Below are positions 7,767 to 13,060 of a DNA stretch of 15,928 bases, in pieces. The DNA is from Flammeovirgaceae bacterium UBA4659 (GTDB lineage Bacteria > Bacteroidota > Bacteroidia > Cytophagales > Cyclobacteriaceae). Location of the stretch: positions 27,448 through 43,375 of the forward strand of contig DHLV01000100.1 in assembly GCA_002405445.1 (NCBI GenBank). The letters are read 5' to 3'. Under the pieces are notes generated by a model that was given only the letters and a program-made list of their open reading frames with translations, did not search any database and was not told where the DNA came from. Made by a program: the position numbers and the translations under genes. Positions within the stretch are counted from its first letter, which is position 1, and each line of letters begins with the position of its first letter.

Positions 7767-8450
7767 TTACATCAGATGAGAAAATGATTGCGGATAACTT
7801 CTCAGCAACTTCTCACCAAGATCAAAATCAAAAGCCGTATCAATGTCAACTAACGAATACAATTCATCCGTCTGAATTGTTTTTATTCTTTCACCGAAGA
7901 TATCCTCTTGTTCAATAATGGAGGGATTTGATAAATAAATCAGTCCATTTTCGAAGTATTGTACACCCAGATCCTGGGATCTTGATCCCGCGGCATAATT
8001 CAACGGCTGATAAATGTCCCCCTCAATCGTGCCATATTTTCTTCGATTGAGACTTACTGAAATGACTGAGTCACATTGATCGTCCCACATCTTGAGTGCC
8101 ACTTGGTACAATTCCCTTGGTCGCAGCGGATTAGTGGGTTGAAGGGTTACAAAGCAGTCCGGGAAAAATCCCAATGCTCGCTGTTCGAAAAGGCAGTGCT
8201 TCGCGGCACTCGCAGTTGAGGCTTCATCTCCGGAAAGATGCGCGGGGCGCTTCAAAACTTCAGCACCGTAACAGGCGGCTACAGTCGCAATTTCATCATC
8301 ATCCGTAGAGACGATGATTTTTTGAAACTCATTTTGTTGGGCAAAAATAATGGAGTACCAGATTAACGGCTTTCCTCCAAAATTCAAAATGTTTTTTCCC
8401 GGCAGCCGTTTGGATCCTCCCCTGGCAGGTATGAAAGCCAGCGAATTCAT
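7767..8450 (-). CDS. legF: CMP-nonulosonic acid cytidylyltransferase, NeuA/LegF type
   Basis: A cytidylyltransferase that activates the nonulosonic acid with CTP to the CMP-sugar used by glycosyltransferases. The P-loop-like [13 protein letters not shown] (residues 8-20) binds [11 protein letters not shown] (48-55) supplies acidic residues, and LQPTNPLRP (103-111) is a further family motif. At 227 aa it is the compact single-domain form, without the C-terminal esterase of some NeuA proteins. ATG 8450 is unambiguous, 15 bp after wzc. The 3' end is AT-rich in the sampled lines near 7800-7920 (about 32-38% GC), against about 50% near the 5' end. The exact acid is not readable from the sequence and is inferred from the neighbours. 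Confidence 0.9.
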   Translation of the reverse strand: MNSLAFIPARGGSKRLPGKNILNFGGKPLIWYSIIFAQQNEFQKIIVSTDDDEIATVAACYGAEVLKRPAHLSGDEASTASAAKHCLFEQRALGFFPDCFVTLQPTNPLRPRELYQVALKMWDDQCDSVISVSLNRRKYGTIEGDIYQPLNYAAGSRSQDLGVQYFENGLIYLSNPSIIEQEDIFGERIKTIQTDELYSLVDIDTAFDFDLGEKLLRSYPQSFSHLM

Positions 8451-8465
8451 TCCGCCAGAAATGAA

Positions 8466-10844
8466 TCAGTCTGAATAGTACCCATTCCCACCCTCTCGCT
8501 TACTTCGGTAGCCGTAGCCATAGCCATAACCATAGTGGTACGCATAGCCCTGGCCATAGCCATAGCCCAAGCCAGACTTATAAATGTCATTCAGCAGGAT
8601 GCTGATGCTCTTGATTTTGCCACTGCGGTAGTATTCATCAATACTTGAGATGAACTGTTTGGGTGAATAGTTTTGACGCAACACAAAAACGGTGTGGTCC
8701 ACAAACTTGGAAATCACAAAGGCATCGGTAACCAAGGCCAGCGGGGGGGTGTCAATGATCACAAAGTCAAACTGTTCGAGGGCCTGCCGGACAAACAACC
8801 CAAACCGGTCGGTCATCAGTAACTCGGAGGGGTTGGGCGGTACCGGGCCGCCACTGACCAGCGATAGATTGTCAATGTCGGTTGTTTGAATAATATCCGT
8901 GAACTCACTGGTGCTCGCCAAAAATGTGCTGAGCCCAACGCGGTTGTGGCGTTTGAAATCTTCAAAAATTTTCGGCCTGCGCATATCGGCTCCTACGATG
9001 AGTGTTTTCTTGCCCGAAAGTGCAAAAACCGTGGCCAGGTTGATGGTGGTGAACGTTTTACCCTCTCCGCTGATGGAACTACTCACCATAAATACCTGCT
9101 TGCTTTTTCCTCCTGTAAAGTAATTCAGATTCGACCGCATCGCCCGGAATGATTCGGCCACGCCCGATTTGGGGCGCTCTAAGACGATCAGGTTTCCAGG
9201 TGAACCATTATGACCTACTCCACCCAAAAACGGTATGGTGGACATTTTATCAATGTCTTCCTTCGACTGAACCTTGTTATTGATCAACTCAAATAAAACG
9301 AAGATAAGCATCGGCAACAGAAGCCCGACAGCCACAGCAATCGCATAATTCTGGCCTGGTTTGGGGGATATTGCCCCGCCCTGCATCGGGGGGTTAACCG
9401 GGATGATATCAGAAGTATTGGCAGCCTCCGAAATGCTGGCTTCCGAGAGTTTTTGCATGAGAAAGACATACAGGTTTTCTAGCAACGCGTAGTTACGTTG
9501 TACGCTGATCAGTTGGCGTTCGGAGGCCGGCAGAAGAGAAAGCTGGCGCTCAAGGTCTTTCAGTTGCTTCTGCATAAAGTCCATCTTGATCTTATCGGTA
9601 GACCGGAGCGTGCGAATGGCCTCGACAATATCCCGCTTGAGTTTGGATAATTGCTCTTGCTTTTCCCTGTAAAGGGGGTTAGAAACACCCTCAACGGAGG
9701 GATTAATGCGCAATTGCACCTGGATTTCCAGCATGCGGTTGAGGACACCGCCTAAAACCGGATCATCAATGCCCATGGATGTAGGTAGAATGATTTGATC
9801 AAGCCCGTCAGGATTTTGCCGAAGGTAGTTGTCCAAGTATGAAAAGTAATTTTGGCGGATGAGTAATTCCGCTTTTTGGATTTCAAAATTTTCAAGTTTT
9901 GAATACAAGCGTTGAGCTTCAGCGCTCATGTCCTTCACGCGGCTGCTGTTGCCGAACCGTTCGAGCTGGAATTCCACGGTGCGCAAAGAATCCTTAATAT
10001 CTCTCAATTGTCGCGCAATGAATTTCACCGTACGGGAAGCAGCTTCATTTTTCTTTTCTAAATCCATATTGCGGTACGTTGCAATCAGGGCAGACAGAAA
10101 GTCAATTTCTTTCTCGGGAAGTGATCCTGTAAGCCCCAGGTTGATGACACCTGCTCCCTCCTCAGCCCATTCAACGCTCAGCCGGCCAATGTAGCTGCCC
10201 GCCACCGCTGTCGGATCCTGGATGCTCAGAATGAGCGGGACGCCAACCGTACCCTTCAATCGCTTGTCCGGCAAACGGGAAATGCAGAGCTGGTAATCAT
10301 CCAACTGCACAGAATCACCGAATAGAAACGTTTTCACCGGCTGGGCTTCGTCAGGCGGATACGGGCCCAACTGAAACCGCTGTTCATCTACCATCAAAAA
10401 CGATAACTGACCGGTTTTTACTTCTTTTGGTCCGCACCACACGGCCTTCACGGGCAAGGTTCCGTACATTTCGCTGGTCAACACATACCCCTCGAGCAAA
10501 AATGCGAGATGAAAGTTCAGGTCGCGCACCACCTTTTCCACCACGGGATAGGACTTGAGGATATAGGGCTCGTTGAGGTAATTGCGATAGGGATCGATCA
10601 GGGCGTTTTTGTACAACAGTTCGGCACCACCCGTTTCCTGTACCTCGCGAATCAGGATGGAGGCGGAGACATTATATACCCTTTTGGAATACCGGTTGTT
10701 GTAAAAAGCCATTGCCAGTGCCGCACCGAGAAAAATTACTATCACGTACCAGAATCGAACGGCTCGCGCGATGACCCGTTTGTAATCAACCGTGAATCCC
10801 TGAGGTTCGACTTGCGGTTCCTGATCAAAAAGAGTCTCAGCCAT
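8466..10844 (-). CDS. wzc: Wzc-like chain-length regulator and bacterial tyrosine autokinase
   Basis: An inner-membrane polysaccharide co-polymerase (PCP-2a) fused to a BY-kinase. The N-terminus is cytoplasmic, followed by TM1 (about 31-48), a large periplasmic coiled-coil region with a Wzz/GNVR character (heptad-rich stretches around 265-450), a proline-rich approach to the membrane (NPPMQGGAISPKP) and TM2 (about 500-521). The kinase has Walker A SSISGEGKTF (about 587-596), Walker A' GADMRRPK (about 617-624) and Walker B FVIIDTPP (about 693-700). The tail from about 757 is a Tyr-Gly cluster with many tyrosines, the usual autophosphorylation site in trans. At 792 aa it is in the normal Wzc range. 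It overlaps wza by one base (TGATG). No cognate Wzb phosphatase is in the window. A C7 tract lies inside the Walker B codons (8743-8749). Confidence 0.95.
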   Translation of the reverse strand: MAETLFDQEPQVEPQGFTVDYKRVIARAVRFWYVIVIFLGAALAMAFYNNRYSKRVYNVSASILIREVQETGGAELLYKNALIDPYRNYLNEPYILKSYPVVEKVVRDLNFHLAFLLEGYVLTSEMYGTLPVKAVWCGPKEVKTGQLSFLMVDEQRFQLGPYPPDEAQPVKTFLFGDSVQLDDYQLCISRLPDKRLKGTVGVPLILSIQDPTAVAGSYIGRLSVEWAEEGAGVINLGLTGSLPEKEIDFLSALIATYRNMDLEKKNEAASRTVKFIARQLRDIKDSLRTVEFQLERFGNSSRVKDMSAEAQRLYSKLENFEIQKAELLIRQNYFSYLDNYLRQNPDGLDQIILPTSMGIDDPVLGGVLNRMLEIQVQLRINPSVEGVSNPLYREKQEQLSKLKRDIVEAIRTLRSTDKIKMDFMQKQLKDLERQLSLLPASERQLISVQRNYALLENLYVFLMQKLSEASISEAANTSDIIPVNPPMQGGAISPKPGQNYAIAVAVGLLLPMLIFVLFELINNKVQSKEDIDKMSTIPFLGGVGHNGSPGNLIVLERPKSGVAESFRAMRSNLNYFTGGKSKQVFMVSSSISGEGKTFTTINLATVFALSGKKTLIVGADMRRPKIFEDFKRHNRVGLSTFLASTSEFTDIIQTTDIDNLSLVSGGPVPPNPSELLMTDRFGLFVRQALEQFDFVIIDTPPLALVTDAFVISKFVDHTVFVLRQNYSPKQFISSIDEYYRSGKIKSISILLNDIYKSGLGYGYGQGYAYHYGYGYGYGYRSKREGGNGYYSD
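8497..8574. repeat. Degenerate hexamer repeat encoding the Tyr-Gly tail of Wzc
   Basis: On the plus strand, units close to TAGCCA recur many times with variants such as TAACCA, TGGCCA and TAGCCC. On the coding (minus) strand these are TAT-GGC-type codon pairs giving alternating Tyr and Gly. The repeat is therefore part of the kinase gene and supplies its tyrosine cluster. The imperfect units make it less prone to slippage than a perfect repeat, but unit number could vary between strains. Confidence 0.75.
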
Positions 10845-11659
10845 CAGGGATTAGATCGAATCAATGATAACGTGATCAGCAGCAGGGAAGCTGAGGACAA
10901 AATGAGCGACAGGTTCTGACCAAAATATTGGCGGTAGGGCCGCTGCCGGAGGGCCGGAACAATGAGGATATCGCTTTGATGAACGAAGTATTCTGGTTTG
11001 TTGATGAGGTTTTCATCCAACAAATTCAAATAACGGACTTCCGTTTTACCGTTGATTTGGCGGATCAGCTTTACGTTTTTCTTGTCAGCCAGATCTTTTA
11101 GTCCGCCTGCCAGCCCAATGGCTTCGATTATGCTCACGCGATTATTCTGAAGCACAACCGTCCCCTCCCGGTTTGCTTCCCCCATAATGGTGAACCTGAA
11201 ATTGAGCAACCTGACGCTCACCACGGGAGATTCCAGGTACTTGTCAGCCATTTCCTGAAGGCGGTCTTGCAGTTGAAAAACCGTGTAGCCCGCTACTTTT
11301 ACCTTGCCAATCACGGGAAACATAACTTCACCATTTGGATCCACCAATTCCCCAATGAGCAACGGTCCGCCCATTGCCATATTCATGTTTTGCTGCTGAA
11401 GAGCCACGCCTCGGTTAAAAATATCGTACTCTGCCGCTGTAAGGCTCTCGAACTGAACGGAGATGATATCTTCGGGCTGGATTTTGTATTCGTAATCCGG
11501 CAATTTGTATTCCCGCACCACCGAGTCTTTGGGCAAATCCTGGACGTTGATATCATCCTTCTGCAGCAGGACATATTTTTTGTTCGTCACACAAGACGAC
11601 AGCAGCGCGAGGGCGAGAGCCACAAATAGGATCTGATGTAGTTGCTGTTTACCGCGCAT
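10844..11659 (-). CDS. wza: Wza-like polysaccharide export lipoprotein (OPX family)
   Basis: An outer-membrane polysaccharide export protein. A lipoprotein signal peptide ends in lipobox LSSC, with the acylated Cys at residue 23 (hydrophobic core about 10-20). Next come the Poly_export domain (about 55-145, containing YKIQPEDIISVQFESL) and an SLBB-type domain (about 148-205, with FTIMGEANREGTV and SIIEAIGLAGGL). A hydrophobic segment near 248-267 may be the C-terminal helix that lines the outer-membrane pore. Length 271 aa is typical of Bacteroidota members and shorter than E. coli Wza. It is the first structural gene of the operon, after a 180-bp leader, and it overlaps wzc by one base (TGATG), implying coupled translation. 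ATG 11659 is the only good start. Confidence 0.93.
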   Translation of the reverse strand: MRGKQQLHQILFVALALALLSSCVTNKKYVLLQKDDINVQDLPKDSVVREYKLPDYEYKIQPEDIISVQFESLTAAEYDIFNRGVALQQQNMNMAMGGPLLIGELVDPNGEVMFPVIGKVKVAGYTVFQLQDRLQEMADKYLESPVVSVRLLNFRFTIMGEANREGTVVLQNNRVSIIEAIGLAGGLKDLADKKNVKLIRQINGKTEVRYLNLLDENLINKPEYFVHQSDILIVPALRQRPYRQYFGQNLSLILSSASLLLITLSLIRSNP

Positions 11660-11711
11660 TTTCGAAATATCCGATTAAAAATCCAAAAACGAAAAACAAA
11701 ACTCAACGGGA

Positions 11712-11728
11712 TTACAATCGAATTGTAA
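11712..11728. promoter_or_regulatory. 17-bp palindrome upstream of wza, candidate operator or RNA hairpin
   Basis: Perfect 7-bp arms TTACAAT and ATTGTAA are separated by CGA, centred 61 bp before the wza ATG. The symmetry suits a dimeric DNA-binding protein, for instance the winged-helix protein encoded just upstream. Read as RNA on the minus strand, the arms form a short AT-rich hairpin followed, about 10 nt later, by a T-rich stretch (GTTTTGTTTTTCGTTTTTGG), which gives it a weak terminator-like look. I could not identify a -7/-33 promoter pair nearby. Confidence 0.4.
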
Positions 11729-11773
11729 CTTGTATCAGTTGATTTGGTGTTTACTTTGCATCCTTTGAACTTG

Positions 11774-11812
11774 CTTCCCCACAGCTCCGCCTCCTCAGTC
11801 CCATTGGGGAAG
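11774..11812. other. Leader stem-loop: 8-bp inverted repeat with AGGAGG-containing loop
   Basis: CTTCCCCA at 11774-11781 and TGGGGAAG at 11805-11812 are exact reverse complements with a 23-nt spacer. In the operon's transcript this gives a GC-rich stem whose loop contains the purine run GAGGAGGCGGAG. No reading frame with family similarity covers it, and no T-run follows, so it is not an ordinary intrinsic terminator. It could be a leader structure acted on by the NusG-like factor, or a member of an intergenic dispersed repeat family. The symmetry is directly visible; the function is unknown. Confidence 0.4.
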
Positions 11813-11839
11813 AGCAGGCAACACATTACAACTGGAAGC

Positions 11840-12397
11840 TCAGGCTTCCGGGCTGCCCCACAACCAAATGGCCGAGGCAATATTCAAATTGGTTTTATTC
11901 GCCTCAAACTCCGGAGGTGACAAAACCAACGACCGTATCTTTCGCTTGATCAATGCTTCTGCCTTGCTCACACAATTTTGCAGGTATTGATGGTCGATAT
12001 CGCCTACCAGCACCAGATCAACAATGCCCGAGTCTTTGCCTTGCGCGTAGTCTCCCACAATGCAGGCCGCTTGCACCTCACCGAGTCGCTCCACTACTTT
12101 GTTGACCACATTTTCCAAAATGGCATCAAACCCCAGGTACTTGTGCACCAGATTCCTCAATTGCGGGTACAACAGGTGGTGGGTGTTGGCGCGGTAAGCA
12201 ATGGTTCTGCCTTGCACAGATGCGACCAAGTAACCGGCCTTCGAAAGGTTGTTGAGTTCGTGCCTTATGGAATTGGTCGATTCCCCAAACTCTTCAGCCA
12301 TCTCGCGCAAATAGGCAGAAGAGTTGCTGTTTGAAAAAAACTTCAACAGCATCTTGATGCGCGTACGCGAGGTGATTAAAGACTCAAGCTCTAGCAC
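11840..12397 (-). CDS. Winged-helix regulator fused to a degenerate nucleotidyltransferase-like domain
   Basis: Residues of about 5-75 form a winged helix-turn-helix (ArsR/MarR-like: LITSRTRIKMLLKFF, then a recognition-helix region STNSIRHELNNLSKAGYL and a wing ending RTIAYRAN). Residues of about 85-180 resemble a minimal nucleotidyltransferase domain: GDYAQGKDSGIVDLVLVGD (115-133) aligns with the motif hG[GS]x(9-13)Dh[DE]h. The second acidic position is Val129 and the usual Gly/Ser is Asp116, so catalysis is doubtful and a ligand-sensing role is more likely. Such proteins sit beside UpxY-type genes in Cytophagales polysaccharide loci, from memory. The start is GTG at 12397, since no ATG precedes the HTH. 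The stop codon lies in the 4-nt loop of a 6-bp hairpin (11834-11849). It is 39 bp after the NusG-like gene. Confidence 0.75.
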   Translation of the reverse strand: MLELESLITSRTRIKMLLKFFSNSNSSAYLREMAEEFGESTNSIRHELNNLSKAGYLVASVQGRTIAYRANTHHLLYPQLRNLVHKYLGFDAILENVVNKVVERLGEVQAACIVGDYAQGKDSGIVDLVLVGDIDHQYLQNCVSKAEALIKRKIRSLVLSPPEFEANKTNLNIASAIWLWGSPEA

Positions 12398-12436
12398 AAA
12401 AACAACGAAACAGATTTCGAGTAAAATTATTACTCA

Positions 12437-12979
12437 TTAATGACTTGACAAAATATTACTGTTATTGATCTCTTTATCAGTGAGTTTACGGACCGCCTTT
12501 CGATTGATTTCTACCGTAATGACCTGACCGATCGACTCCAAAAGCACCCCTAAACGCGCGGCATTGGCCAGGTGTGTAAGGCGCCCGAAAGTACCTTTCA
12601 ACGGGCCATCAACTACCTGCACCTGATCGCCCAATTCAAACTGCTGGTCATAGCCATGGGCTTCCAGCAGCCAACCTGTTTCAATAAAGCGCCTGATGGT
12701 GGCCAACTCTGCCGGCTGCAGCTCTGCGGGCTTGCCGTTGTATCGAATGCTCCAGGCAATACCAGGAATTTGCACCACGGTGTTGACCTCGTGCTCAAAC
12801 GCGTACACGAAGATGTAAGAATTGAAAAGCGGCACCAGGACTTTCTTCTTCCGATCGCTCCACTGGCGCACTTGCGCATGCAACGGCAGAAATGATTCAT
12901 ACCCTCTGCGCTGCAACAGTTCATCTACTTTCTTTTCTTGCCTGCTTTTGGTGTAGAACACAAACCACTTTCTTTCCAT
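12437..12979 (-). CDS. NusG-like (UpxY/RfaH-type) transcription antiterminator
   Basis: A specialised NusG paralog that should bind RNA polymerase and let it read through early termination signals in long polysaccharide operons. The NGN domain occupies residues 1 to about 100, starting MERKWFVFYTKSRQEKKVDE, with LVPLFNSYIFVYA and the IPGI..SIRYNGKPA stretch. The KOW motif is at about 117-145 (FELGDQVQVVDGPLKGTFGRL). It has 180 residues from ATG 12979; a TTG at 12988 is in frame but has no support. As the first gene of the cluster it matches Bacteroides UpxY proteins, which act on their own operon's untranslated leader. Tandem stops TAA TGA end it. The housekeeping nusG is normally next to secE and rplK, which are absent here. 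Confidence 0.9.
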   Translation of the reverse strand: MERKWFVFYTKSRQEKKVDELLQRRGYESFLPLHAQVRQWSDRKKKVLVPLFNSYIFVYAFEHEVNTVVQIPGIAWSIRYNGKPAELQPAELATIRRFIETGWLLEAHGYDQQFELGDQVQVVDGPLKGTFGRLTHLANAARLGVLLESIGQVITVEINRKAVRKLTDKEINNSNILSSH

Positions 12980-13060
12980 ACCTACCAAATGGGTTGCAAG
13001 TTAGCGAAACTTTGTGTTGACTTGCTGCTTCAAACGCGCCTCTAAACGTTCAAAAAACCA
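12980..13060. promoter_or_regulatory. Divergent intergenic region, expected to hold both promoters
   Basis: These 81 bp separate the minus-strand polysaccharide operon from the plus-strand acylase gene, so both promoters should lie here. Only weak matches to the Bacteroidota -7 element TAnnTTTG are seen: AAACTTTG near 13007-13014 on the plus strand and CTAACTTGCA on the minus strand (about 13003-12994). Neither has a convincing -33 TTTG at the right spacing. No Shine-Dalgarno sequence is evident before either ATG. Confidence 0.35.

Larger units (their letters stand above)
11660..11839 (-). other. 180-bp gene-free leader between the regulator gene and wza
   Basis: This is the only sizeable gap in the minus-strand operon; the other junctions are under 50 bp. 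It has two parts in transcription order: a GC-rich part (about 11839-11770) with the 8-bp-arm stem-loop, then an AT-rich part (about 11769-11660) with the TTACAAT-CGA-ATTGTAA palindrome and a T-rich run next to wza. No conserved small protein is recognisable. By position it could hold an internal promoter, an operator, or an antitermination/attenuation site. A clear Bacteroidota TAnnTTTG element for wza was not found. Confidence 0.5.

Noticed and set aside
5566..8450. Plain N-acetylneuraminic acid (NeuABC) pathway
   Set aside because: The enzymes fit NeuA/B/C superfamilies, but the neighbouring LegB-type dehydratase and PtmE-like transferase in the same transcript point to a 9-deoxy nonulosonate; not excluded.
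8497..8574. Short repeated units considered as a CRISPR or other repeat array
   Set aside because: Units are 6 bp without spacers and are in frame as Tyr-Gly codons of wzc.
11587..11880. Minus-strand open frame of 97 codons through the leader, overlapping the regulator 3' end and the wza 5' end
   Set aside because: It overlaps two confident genes in another frame and reads through the leader without a recognisable domain; the leader's pairing explains the sequence better.
12419..12435. GAGTAA-AATTA-TTACTC inverted repeat just after the NusG-like gene
   Set aside because: The stem is 6 bp, mostly AT and without a following T-run, and transcription must continue into the regulator gene; not called as a terminator.
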